From Bradyrhizobium sp. CCBAU 051011 (lineage in GTDB: Bacteria; Pseudomonadota; Alphaproteobacteria; Rhizobiales; Xanthobacteraceae), in NCBI RefSeq assembly GCF_009930815.1, contig NZ_CP022222.1, forward strand, positions 6,800,501 to 6,864,500: a stretch of 64,000 bases of DNA, read 5' to 3'. Shown in pieces: positions 15,775-23,382 of this stretch. Both the position numbers and the translations under genes were made by a program. The stretch's first letter is position 1, and every line of letters starts with the position of its first letter. The notes beneath the pieces were generated by a model. The model saw only the letters and a list, made by a program, of their open reading frames with translations, was not told the DNA's origin and made no database searches.

Positions 15775-17921
15775 GCGAAGAGCTGCGCCAACAACGGGAA
15801 GACGTGGATGCCCGGGACAAGCCCGGGCATGACACCGGTGAAGGTGGACGCCGCCGCTTTTTCCGGATTGCGGTGGCGCTTGCCTTCGTGCTCATCGTAA
15901 GCACCACCGCCTTCACAGGCTGGGTCGTCTCGCTCGGACCGCTGCCGCTGGAGCAGTCGCGAAAAGTCTCGACCACGATCGTCGATCGCAACGGCAAGCT
16001 GCTGCGCGCTTTTGCGATGGCCGACGGCCGCTGGCGGCTGCCGGTGGATGCCAAGACATCAGTCGATCCCGGCTATCTGAAATTGCTGCTGGCCTATGAA
16101 GACCGCCGGTTCTGGTCGCACGGCGGCGTCGATCCGCTGGCGCTGGGGCGCGCGGCGCTGCAGTTCGGCACCAGCGGCCACATCGTCTCCGGCGGCTCGA
16201 CCATCACGATGCAATTGGCGCGGCTGATGGAGCCGCGGCGCGAGCGCTCGCTCTCAGCAAAGCTGCGCCAGATGGTGCGTGCGGTTCAGCTCGAGCGGCA
16301 ACTGAGCAAGGACGAAATCCTCGATCTCTATCTCGCGCTGGCGCCGTTCGGTGGCAATCTCGAAGGCATCCGCGCCGCTTCCATCGCCTATTTCGGCAAG
16401 GAGCCGAAGCGGCTTTCGCTCGCTGAGGCCGCACTTCTGGTCGCGCTGCCGCAATCGCCGGAACGCCGCCGGCTCGACCGTTATCCGGAAGCAGCCCATG
16501 CCGCGCGCGACCGCGTGCTGGCGCGGATGGTCGAGGACGGCGTGGTGTCGAAAGAGGACGGGGCGCAGGCCAAGGCGGTCGTCGTGCCGCGGCTGCGCAA
16601 GCCGATGCCGATCCTCGCGCCGCATTCCTCCGATGCCGCGATGGCGACGGCAAAGGATACGTCGCTGGTGAAGCTGACGCTGGATGCAGGCCTGCAGAAG
16701 ACGCTGGAGACCTTGGCGCGCGACCGCGCGATGGCGCAGGGGCCGAATATCTCGGTCGCCATCATCGCGGTCGACAATGAAAGCGGCGATGTGCTGGCGC
16801 GCGTCGGCTCGTCGGATTATTTCGACGAGCGCCGCGCCGGGCAGGTCGACATGACCCGCGCGGTGCGCTCACCGGGATCGACGCTGAAACCGTTCATCTA
16901 TGGGCTCGCCTTCGAGGACGGCTTTGTGCATCCCGAAAGCCTGATCGACGACCGTCCGATTCGCTTCGGCTCCTATGCGCCGGAAAATTTCGACATGACG
17001 TTCCAGGGCACGGTGCCGGTGCGCAAGGCGCTGCAGCTCTCGCTGAACGTGCCGGCGATAGCGCTGCTCGATCGCGTCGGCTCCAGCCGGCTGTCGTCGC
17101 GGCTGAAGCAGGCCGGCGGCAACCTCGTACTGCCCAGGGACGAGGCGCCGGGCCTTGCCATGGGCCTCGGCGGCGTCGGCGTCACCCTGCAGGATCTGGC
17201 GCAGCTCTATGCCGGGCTGGCGCGGCTTGGCGCGGCGCGGCCGCTGCGCGAGATCATGCTGGCCAACGACGACCGCGAGCCGCTGCGGCTGATGGACCAG
17301 GCCGCGGCCTGGCAGGTCGGTAACGTGCTGCTCGGCACGCCGCCGCCGGAAAACGGCGTGCACAACAAAATCGCGTTCAAGACCGGCACCAGCTACGGCT
17401 ATCGCGACGCGTGGTCGGTCGGCTTCGACGGCCGTATCACCATCGGCGTGTGGGTCGGGCGTCCCGACGGCGCGCCCGTGCCGGGCCTGGTCGGCCGCAC
17501 CGCTGCCGCGCCGATCCTGTTCGATGCCTTTGCGCGCACCGGAAAGATTCCCGCGGCGCTGCCGAAGGCCCCTAAAGGTGTCCTGATTGCTGGCAATGCC
17601 AAGCTGCCGCTGCCGCTCAAGCGCTTCCGTCCCGTCGGCGAACTGATCCGGACCGGCAACGATGCCGCGCCGCGCATCCAGTTCCCCCTGAACGGCTCGC
17701 GGATCGACGTCGATCGTTCCGGCGACGGGCAGGCCGCCGCGATGCCGGTCAAGGTCGCCGGCGGCGTGCTGCCGCTGACCGTCATGCTGAACGGCGCCTT
17801 GGTCGGCGAGATCGACAGCCGGCGCCAGCGGCTGGTGGATCCGCCCGGACCGGGCTTTGCCCGGTTGACCGTGATCGATGCGACCGGTTCGGCCGATACC
17901 GTGGTGATCCGGGTACAGTGA
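15771..17921 (+). CDS. pbpC: Penicillin-binding protein 1C (bifunctional murein synthase)
   Basis: 716 residues: cytosolic N-terminus, membrane anchor (about 31-55), glycosyltransferase 51 domain with the catalytic glutamate in YEDRRFWSHGG (E110), then a transpeptidase domain with S370-T-L-K373, S424-L-N426 and K537-T-G, and the PBP1C C-terminal beta domain. It polymerises and possibly cross-links peptidoglycan at the outer face of the inner membrane. Its partner is the macroglobulin encoded upstream, with ATGA overlap. Odd feature: residues 13-20 (DARDKPGH) are encoded by a perfect palindrome at 15808-15830, so the N-terminal extension looks like an inserted intergenic-type repeat. Confidence 0.96.
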   Translation: MSEELRQQREDVDARDKPGHDTGEGGRRRFFRIAVALAFVLIVSTTAFTGWVVSLGPLPLEQSRKVSTTIVDRNGKLLRAFAMADGRWRLPVDAKTSVDPGYLKLLLAYEDRRFWSHGGVDPLALGRAALQFGTSGHIVSGGSTITMQLARLMEPRRERSLSAKLRQMVRAVQLERQLSKDEILDLYLALAPFGGNLEGIRAASIAYFGKEPKRLSLAEAALLVALPQSPERRRLDRYPEAAHAARDRVLARMVEDGVVSKEDGAQAKAVVVPRLRKPMPILAPHSSDAAMATAKDTSLVKLTLDAGLQKTLETLARDRAMAQGPNISVAIIAVDNESGDVLARVGSSDYFDERRAGQVDMTRAVRSPGSTLKPFIYGLAFEDGFVHPESLIDDRPIRFGSYAPENFDMTFQGTVPVRKALQLSLNVPAIALLDRVGSSRLSSRLKQAGGNLVLPRDEAPGLAMGLGGVGVTLQDLAQLYAGLARLGAARPLREIMLANDDREPLRLMDQAAAWQVGNVLLGTPPPENGVHNKIAFKTGTSYGYRDAWSVGFDGRITIGVWVGRPDGAPVPGLVGRTAAAPILFDAFARTGKIPAALPKAPKGVLIAGNAKLPLPLKRFRPVGELIRTGNDAAPRIQFPLNGSRIDVDRSGDGQAAAMPVKVAGGVLPLTVMLNGALVGEIDSRRQRLVDPPGPGFARLTVIDATGSADTVVIRVQ
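15808..15830. repeat. Palindromic repeat inside the pbpC coding sequence
   Basis: ATGCCCGGG (15808-15816), ACAAG, CCCGGGCAT (15822-15830): a perfect 9-bp inverted repeat. The encoded peptide DARDKPGH recurs, as I recall, in unrelated Bradyrhizobium ORFs, the mark of a dispersed palindromic element able to sit in coding sequence without breaking the frame. Confidence 0.7.
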
Positions 17922-17998
17922 GGAAAAACGCTCTGCTGACCACGACTTAGGGGGTCTGTGGTGTTGTTTGCAGTGCGGTTTCATCGTATGCGAACAGC

Positions 17999-19741
17999 AT
18001 GGTGGAAACCTTCCAACCCCCACGCTTTGGATCCGGCCAACAGCCTGTAAAACCTACGCATTCCAACCGTAGGATCGCGGCTGCGTTCGACTTCGCCACG
18101 GCGAGCCATCTTCGCGCCATCGTGTTCCTGGTGCTTTGCGGCTTCGTGCTTTTCCTGCCCGGTTTCTTCACCATTCCGGCGATTGACCGCGATGAGGCGC
18201 GCTTTGCGCAGGCGACCAAGCAAATGGTCGAAAGCGGGGATTTTGTCGATATCCGCTTCCAGGATGACGTCCGCTACAAAAAGCCGGTCGGCATTTATTG
18301 GCTGCAGGCTGCCGTGGTCGAAACCGCTTCCTCGCTCGGGCTGCCGCGCGCGCAGTTGCGCATCTGGCTCTACCGGATTCCCTCGCTGATCGGCGCCATC
18401 GGCGCGGTGCTCCTGACCTATTGGGCGGCGCTCGCCTTCGTCACGCGGCGCGGGGCGGCGCTGGCGGCACTGATGATGTGCAGTTCCGTCCTGCTTGGCG
18501 CCGAAGCAAGGCTGGCCAAGACCGACGCGATGCTTCTATTGACCGTTGTCGCCGCGATGGGGGCAATGGCGCGGGTCTATCTGTCATGGCAGCGCGGCGA
18601 GGACCCGGCGCGTCCGCCGTGGACCGCGCCCGCGGTGTTCTGGACGGCGCTGGCTGGCGGCATCCTGCTCAAGGGGCCGCTGATCCTGATGTTCGTCGGG
18701 CTGACCATCGCAGCGCTCGCGATCCTGGACCGCTCGGCGGCATGGCTGTGGCGGCTGCGGCCGGTCTGGGGCCTGATGTGGACGCTGGTGCTGGTGCTGC
18801 CCTGGTTCGTTGCGATCTTCTGGCGGGCCGGCGAGGCATTCTTCTCCAATTCGCTCGGCGGCGACATGCTGAGTAAGCTCGGCGCGCAGGAATCGCACGG
18901 CGCGCCGCCCGGCCTCTATCTGCTGCTGTTCTGGGTTACGTTCTGGCCGGGCGCGGCGCTGGCGGGAATGGCGGCGCCTGCGGTATGGCGCGCGCGGCGC
19001 GAACCCGGCGCGCAATATCTGCTGGCGTGGCTGGTGCCGTCATGGATCGTGTTCGAGCTGGTGCTGACCAAGCTGCCGCATTACGTGCTGCCGCTCTATC
19101 CGGCGATTGCGATCCTCACCGCCGGCGCGCTGGAGCGCCGCGTGCTGTCGCGGTCCTGGCTGAGACGCGGTGCCGCCTGGTGGTTCGTCGTTCCGGCGGG
19201 GGCAGCCGTGATCGCCGTCATCGGCGCCATCAAGCTGACGCACTACCCGGCGTTTCCGGCCTGGCCGTTCCTGGCGGCGGCGATGATATTCGGCCTGATC
19301 GCGTGGTGGATGTTCGAGGACAGCCGCGCCGAACGTTCATTGTTGAATGCCGTGGTGGCGGCGATGTTTCTGGCGGTCGCTATCTACGGCATCGTGATGC
19401 CGTCGTTGACCGCGATGTTTCCGAGCCCCGAGGTTGCGCGCGCGCTTCGCAACGTGGTCTGCGTCGGGCCGAAGGCCGCGGCGGCGGGCTTTCATGAGCC
19501 GAGCCTCGTCTTCATGACCGGCACCAGCACGCTGCTCACCGACGGATCGGGCGCGGCCGATTTCCTGGGGCAGGGCAGTTGCCGCTTCGCGCTGGTGGAA
19601 TCGCGTACCGAACGCGCCTTCGTCCAGCGCGCCGAAGCGATCGGGCTGCGCTACAATGTGGCGAAGCGGATCGAGGGCTATAACATCTCGCAGGGCAAGG
19701 CGATCTCGATCGCCATCTTCCGCTCGGAAGGTACGGAATAA
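17999..19741 (+). CDS. ArnT-like membrane glycosyltransferase (GT83/PMT type)
   Basis: A 580-residue polytopic protein. After a ~40-residue cytosolic start, the first membrane helix (about 41-60) is followed by the periplasmic loop with the family signature PAIDRDEARFAQATKQM and KKPVGIYWLQAA, where the acidic pair is expected to be catalytic. About a dozen further helices and a soluble C-terminal domain follow. Such enzymes move a sugar from a polyprenyl phosphate donor onto lipid A or LPS core in the periplasm. It heads a tight operon with a PAP2 phosphatase, a polyprenyl-P sugar synthase and an LpxB-N-like protein. The sugar is not evident; galacturonate or mannose are plausible in Bradyrhizobium. 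Confidence 0.9.
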   Translation: MVETFQPPRFGSGQQPVKPTHSNRRIAAAFDFATASHLRAIVFLVLCGFVLFLPGFFTIPAIDRDEARFAQATKQMVESGDFVDIRFQDDVRYKKPVGIYWLQAAVVETASSLGLPRAQLRIWLYRIPSLIGAIGAVLLTYWAALAFVTRRGAALAALMMCSSVLLGAEARLAKTDAMLLLTVVAAMGAMARVYLSWQRGEDPARPPWTAPAVFWTALAGGILLKGPLILMFVGLTIAALAILDRSAAWLWRLRPVWGLMWTLVLVLPWFVAIFWRAGEAFFSNSLGGDMLSKLGAQESHGAPPGLYLLLFWVTFWPGAALAGMAAPAVWRARREPGAQYLLAWLVPSWIVFELVLTKLPHYVLPLYPAIAILTAGALERRVLSRSWLRRGAAWWFVVPAGAAVIAVIGAIKLTHYPAFPAWPFLAAAMIFGLIAWWMFEDSRAERSLLNAVVAAMFLAVAIYGIVMPSLTAMFPSPEVARALRNVVCVGPKAAAAGFHEPSLVFMTGTSTLLTDGSGAADFLGQGSCRFALVESRTERAFVQRAEAIGLRYNVAKRIEGYNISQGKAISIAIFRSEGTE

Positions 19742-20587
19742 ATGCCCGCGAGCCCTGCTGTCGCCGATTCCAAAAACTATCTTTCGCGCTTCGCTATCCT
19801 GGCGTGGCTGTCACTGGCGCAATTGGTGCGCACGCCGTCGCATTCGCGACGCGCCGAAGCCGCTCGCCGCGCGGCACGGCACGTGCTGTGGCTGTCAGCC
19901 GGTCTGGGTGCCGCGATCATCGTGCTGATGTACGCGATCGACGCGTGGGAAATCAGCCAGATGCCGAAGCGCGGCACCCCCTCGCTGTGGTGGGTCCGCA
20001 TTCTTACCGACTTCGGCAAGGATGAATACGTGCTGGCGGTGCTTGGAATATTGCTGATCGCGGTCGCGATCGCAGCTCCTGCCTTGCATGGTATCCGGCG
20101 CTCGCTGCTGCTTGGCCTCGGAACGCGGCTGCAGTTCATATTCTGCGCGGTAGCCGTCTCCAATCTGGTCACCGAAGTGCTGAAATATTGCGTCGGCCGC
20201 GGCCGGCCGTTTGTTGGCGGCGAAGCCAACGCGTTCCACTTTTCGCACTTCGCGGGCAACCCGGCCTATTACAGCTTCCCTTCCGGCCATGCCACGACCG
20301 CCTTTGCACTCGCTTTCGCCGTGTCGGTGGTCTGGCCCCAGGCGCGCCATGCGATGGCCGTCTACGCCCTGATCATTGCGGCGAGCCGTCTGGTGCTGCT
20401 GGCCCATCATCCGAGCGACGTCGTGGCCGGCGCCATGGTCGGCATCATCGGCGCGATGTTCGTGCGATACTGGTTTGCGGCCCGCCGGCTCGGATTTGCG
20501 ATCCAGCGCGACGGCAGCATCGTGTCCCTTGTCGGGCCCTCGTCGGGGCGCCTCAAAAGGGTTGCCCGGGGCGCTTTGGCCCCATAA
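19742..20587 (+). CDS. PAP2-family membrane phosphatase
   Basis: 281 residues, about six membrane helices, with the three phosphatase motifs in order: KYCVGRGRP (KX6RP), SFPSGHATTAF (PSGH) and SRLVLLAHHPSDVVAG (SRX5HX3D). The start immediately follows the upstream stop (TAA then ATG). Members remove phosphate from lipid A (LpxE/LpxF) or from undecaprenyl pyrophosphate. In this operon the lipid A role is attractive because Bradyrhizobium lipid A is reported to carry sugars instead of phosphates; that is inference. Confidence 0.9.
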   Translation: MPASPAVADSKNYLSRFAILAWLSLAQLVRTPSHSRRAEAARRAARHVLWLSAGLGAAIIVLMYAIDAWEISQMPKRGTPSLWWVRILTDFGKDEYVLAVLGILLIAVAIAAPALHGIRRSLLLGLGTRLQFIFCAVAVSNLVTEVLKYCVGRGRPFVGGEANAFHFSHFAGNPAYYSFPSGHATTAFALAFAVSVVWPQARHAMAVYALIIAASRLVLLAHHPSDVVAGAMVGIIGAMFVRYWFAARRLGFAIQRDGSIVSLVGPSSGRLKRVARGALAP

Positions 20588-20658
20588 AAGCGGACGCCGC
20601 CTGACGGCCCGATACGCCCGGTTCCGGGGTCTTCCAAACCAACCAGACGAGTACCGAT

Positions 20659-21402
20659 TTGACACCTGCCGACAGAGATGCGGTTGCCGTTTCAATCGTT
20701 GTGCCGGTGCGCAACGAGGCGGACAACGTCGCGCCGCTGATTGCGGAAATCGTCGGCGCACTCGGCGGCCGCTGGACCTACGAGATCATTTACGTCAACG
20801 ACGGTTCGACGGATGCAACCGCCGACCGACTGGCGGCGATGATGAAGCAGCACCCGCAGCTCCGGCAACTGAAGCACGCCGCTTCGTCAGGGCAATCGGC
20901 GGCGGTGCGCAGCGGGGTACGGGCGGCGCGCGGCGCCATCGTGGCGACGCTGGATGGCGACGGGCAGAACAATCCGGCGTTCCTGCCGGACCTGATTGTG
21001 GCGGTCGAAAAGGGCGGCGGCCGCGTCGGTCTTGCGGCCGGTCAGCGGGTCGGGCGCAAGGACACCGGTTTCAAGAAACTGCAGTCGCGGATCGCCAATG
21101 GCGTGCGCAACTCGATCCTGCGCGACGGCACCCGCGACACCGGCTGCGGATTGAAGGCATTCCCGCGCGAGGTGTTCCTCTCGATGCCCTATTTCGACGG
21201 GCTGCACCGGTTCCTGCCGGCGCTGGTGCGCCGCGAAGGCTTCGACATTGCTTACGTCGACGTGATCGACCGCCCGCGCCATTCAGGCGTATCCAATTAC
21301 GGTTTCTTTGACCGGTTATGGATCGGGATCATGGATCTCGCCGGCGTGTGGTGGCTGATCCGCCGCAAGAAGACGACGCCCGTTGCGACCGAGGTTCTCT
21401 GA
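20659..21402 (+). CDS. Family 2 glycosyltransferase, polyprenyl-phosphate sugar synthase type
   Basis: 247 residues with a GT-A fold: VSIVVPVRNEADNVAPLI at the N-terminus, IIYVNDGSTDAT, and the metal/nucleotide site TLDGDGQNNPAFLP. The segment RDTGCGLKAFPREVF is typical of dolichol-phosphate-mannose synthase/ArnC-like enzymes. There is no C-terminal pair of membrane helices, only a short basic end (RRKKTTP). It probably charges a polyprenyl phosphate with the sugar used by the ArnT-like enzyme. The annotated start is TTG; the preceding intergenic gap of 71 nt is the largest in the operon. Its stop overlaps the next start. Confidence 0.88.
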   Translation: MTPADRDAVAVSIVVPVRNEADNVAPLIAEIVGALGGRWTYEIIYVNDGSTDATADRLAAMMKQHPQLRQLKHAASSGQSAAVRSGVRAARGAIVATLDGDGQNNPAFLPDLIVAVEKGGGRVGLAAGQRVGRKDTGFKKLQSRIANGVRNSILRDGTRDTGCGLKAFPREVFLSMPYFDGLHRFLPALVRREGFDIAYVDVIDRPRHSGVSNYGFFDRLWIGIMDLAGVWWLIRRKKTTPVATEVL

Positions 21403-21740
21403 TGCTGATTCAATACGGCGCTGCGCTCGGCGACTATCTCTATGACGTCTTCGTCGCCAAGTTCGATTTCTGGCTGGCCTTCGGGTTGGTCGCGCAATTG
21501 CTGTTCACGGCGCGCTTCCTGGTGCAGTGGATATCGAGCGAGCGCGCCGGACGAAGCGTGATACCGATCGCGTTCTGGTTCTTCTCGATGGGAGGCGGGC
21601 TGATGACGCTGGTCTACGGCATCGCCAAGCGTGAGCCGGTGATCATTATCGGCCAGGCGGCGGCTACCATCATCTACATCAGAAACATCATGCTGATCGT
21701 CAAGCATCGCGGCAAGGCGTCGAAGACGCTGGACCGCTGA
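21402..21740 (+). CDS. Lipid-A-disaccharide synthase N-terminal-like membrane protein
   Basis: 112 residues, three membrane helices, matching the LAB-N domain: FWLAFGLVAQLLFTARFLVQWISSER, VIPIAFWFFSMGGG, and LVYGIAKREPVIIIGQ. Despite the name it has no glycosyltransferase domain; stand-alone copies accompany polyprenyl-phosphate sugar synthases and may act as flippase or synthase partners (in Rhizobium a similar small protein is linked to dodecaprenyl-phosphate galacturonate formation, from memory). Translation is coupled by a TGATG overlap. Confidence 0.88.
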   Translation: MLIQYGAALGDYLYDVFVAKFDFWLAFGLVAQLLFTARFLVQWISSERAGRSVIPIAFWFFSMGGGLMTLVYGIAKREPVIIIGQAAATIIYIRNIMLIVKHRGKASKTLDR

Positions 21741-21800
21741 CGGTCAGCGGCTCGGCCAATTCGCTTTCGCCGCTGCGATGGGCGGCGAGCCTGGCACTAA

Positions 21801-21900
21801 AGCATGATGACGTTTCTTCGAATCGTCATCCCGCTTTATCTTTTGTTTTGAGCATGATCTCTTCGGAAAACCGCTGCACACTTTTCCGGACCATGCTCTA
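21801..21900. repeat. Composite intergenic palindromic repeat
   Basis: Two nested inverted repeats: GATGACG (21806-21812)/CGTCATC (21824-21830), and GAGCATG (21850-21856)/CATGCTC (21892-21898) enclosing GGAAAA/TTTTCC. AGCATGAT occurs twice (21801 and 21851). I recall this composite as a dispersed repeat in Bradyrhizobium and Rhodopseudomonas intergenic DNA. Confidence 0.7.
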
Positions 21901-22069
21901 GCGGGGATCAATCCTTTAATTCGCCGAAAATTGCGGTCCAGGTTCGGTAAACGGAGTTCGAATATATCAGTTACATTGCGCGCCGCCGCGCTAGGCCAAT
22001 TCCAACAATTCTTCGGTAAAGCTGATCCACCTTCGAGTGAATCACATCGAGCAAGGGCCAGGGGTGGAC
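21901..22069. other. Intergenic, no gene seen
   Basis: With the composite repeat before it, this makes about 330 bases between the lipid A operon and the PilZ gene. It is AT-richer than its surroundings and probably contains the PilZ promoter. Confidence 0.35.
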
Positions 22070-22318
22070 ATGTTGGCAGCGAATCGCCGCGCAAGCGTAC
22101 GTCGTGCGTGCAGAAATTTTGCAAAAATACAGTTCGCGACCGGCGGATTGCCGCGCGACTGCATGATTACGGACATGTCAGATGGCGGCGTGAAGATCAT
22201 CGCCGAATACCCCGAAATCCCGTCCGAATTCACGGTGATTTTCTCGGAAGGCCGGCCGCGTGCATGCCGGCTGGCCTGGCGGATCGGCTGCGAGCTCGGC
22301 GCGCAATTCCTCGACTAG
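22070..22318 (+). CDS. PilZ domain protein (second copy)
   Basis: An 82-residue PilZ protein: RRASVRR near the N-terminus (arginine motif), DMSDGGVKI (D/NxSxxG motif) and the ending CRLAWRIGCELGAQF. It should bind c-di-GMP. The ATG at 22070 is preceded by AGGGGTGGAC and starts the domain directly. It lies 144 nt upstream of tadD on the same strand and near the cpa genes, so a role in surface attachment is possible but unproven. Confidence 0.88.
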   Translation: MLAANRRASVRRACRNFAKIQFATGGLPRDCMITDMSDGGVKIIAEYPEIPSEFTVIFSEGRPRACRLAWRIGCELGAQFLD

Positions 22319-22398
22319 ACTGCCCGGCAGCGCCGGTTCGGGGCGGCGGGCCACGAGGGGCCCGCAATGGTCATTGATTACCGCCAAGGCGCGCGGAT

Positions 22399-22419
22399 TT
22401 AACCCGAATTTAGGGTTAA
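22399..22419. promoter_or_regulatory. Inverted repeat upstream of tadD, CtrA-like half match
   Basis: TTAACCC (22399-22405) and GGGTTAA (22413-22419) form a perfect inverted repeat 44 nt upstream of the tadD ATG. The left part also reads TTAA-N7-TTAG, one base from the CtrA consensus TTAA-N7-TTAA. It could be an operator. Confidence 0.35.
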
Positions 22420-22462
22420 GCTGGGAACACTGCTGGACAGTTCCCGCCGTGAGTCCCGCTAC

Positions 22463-23290
22463 ATGGTCCAGAAGTCATCCCATCCGCCCCGCGTTGCGCG
22501 GCATCTTGCCTGCGCATCCATCCTGGTTCTGGCGCTGGGGCTCGGCGGCTGCCAGACCTCGGGACTGTCGGACATTACCGGCTCGATCGACGAAAAGGCC
22601 GACACCGGCCCCGCCACCGATCCGCGCCGCGACGTTGAACTCTATCAGGAGCGTTACCGCGCCAATCCCAGGGATGCCGATGCTGCGCTGAAATACGGCA
22701 AGGCGCTCCGCGTGACGGGACAGCGGTCGCAGGCGGTTGCGGTGCTCGAACAGGCCTCCATCGCCCATCCCGGCAACAAGCCGCTGCTCGCCGCTTACGG
22801 CCGCGCGCTGGCGGATAACGGCAATTTCCAGCAAGCCTTCGACGTGCTCGGCAGCGCCCACAGCCCTAACGATCCCGATTGGCGGCTGCTCTCTGCGCAG
22901 GGAGCAACGCTGGACCAACTCGGGCGATTTGACGAGGCGCGCCAATATTATGCGAATGCGCTGAAAATCGTGCCCGACCAGCCGTCGGTGCTGTCCAATC
23001 TCGGGCTCTCCTATGTGCTCTCGAAAGATCTGGCCAAGGCCGAGGAGACGCTGCGCCGCGCCTACAGCCTTGCGAAAAACGATCCGCGCGTGCGCGCCAA
23101 TCTGGCGCTGGCGGTCGGCCTGCAGGGCAATTTTGCCGAGGCGGAAAAGATCGTGAAAGCCGATCTGCCACCGGCCGAGGCCGCCGCCAACGTCACGCAA
23201 TTGAAGCGATTGCTGGCACGGAAGGACAGGGAGAACGCGCGGGCCGAGGCCGACAAGATGCCGATCGCTGCGGCCCGACGCGTCGACTAA
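22463..23290 (+). CDS. tadD: TPR-repeat lipoprotein, TadD-like
   Basis: 275 residues. A lipoprotein signal peptide ends in LGLGGC with the lipidated cysteine at residue 30. The rest is tetratricopeptide repeats (for example AALKYGKALRVTGQRSQAVAVLE, PSVLSNLGLSYVLSKDLAKAEETL). TadD-type lipoproteins are needed for assembly of Flp/Tad pili at the outer membrane. It is convergent with cpaE, 92 nt away. Two alternative readings are a generic TPR lipoprotein or a secretin pilotin; the cpa neighbours favour TadD. Confidence 0.85.
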   Translation: MVQKSSHPPRVARHLACASILVLALGLGGCQTSGLSDITGSIDEKADTGPATDPRRDVELYQERYRANPRDADAALKYGKALRVTGQRSQAVAVLEQASIAHPGNKPLLAAYGRALADNGNFQQAFDVLGSAHSPNDPDWRLLSAQGATLDQLGRFDEARQYYANALKIVPDQPSVLSNLGLSYVLSKDLAKAEETLRRAYSLAKNDPRVRANLALAVGLQGNFAEAEKIVKADLPPAEAAANVTQLKRLLARKDRENARAEADKMPIAAARRVD

Positions 23291-23382
23291 GGCTGGACGC
23301 GTTTTACGCGAACCGGAAATCGACAACGCTCGCGAACACCATGAGCGTCAATGGCAAGGCCGCTGACGCCGTTGCTTTGTGC

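Noticed and set aside
16869..18023. A 384-codon ORF antisense to pbpC
   Set aside because: Runs across the pbpC 3' end and intergenic DNA, Arg/His-rich, no recognisable protein.
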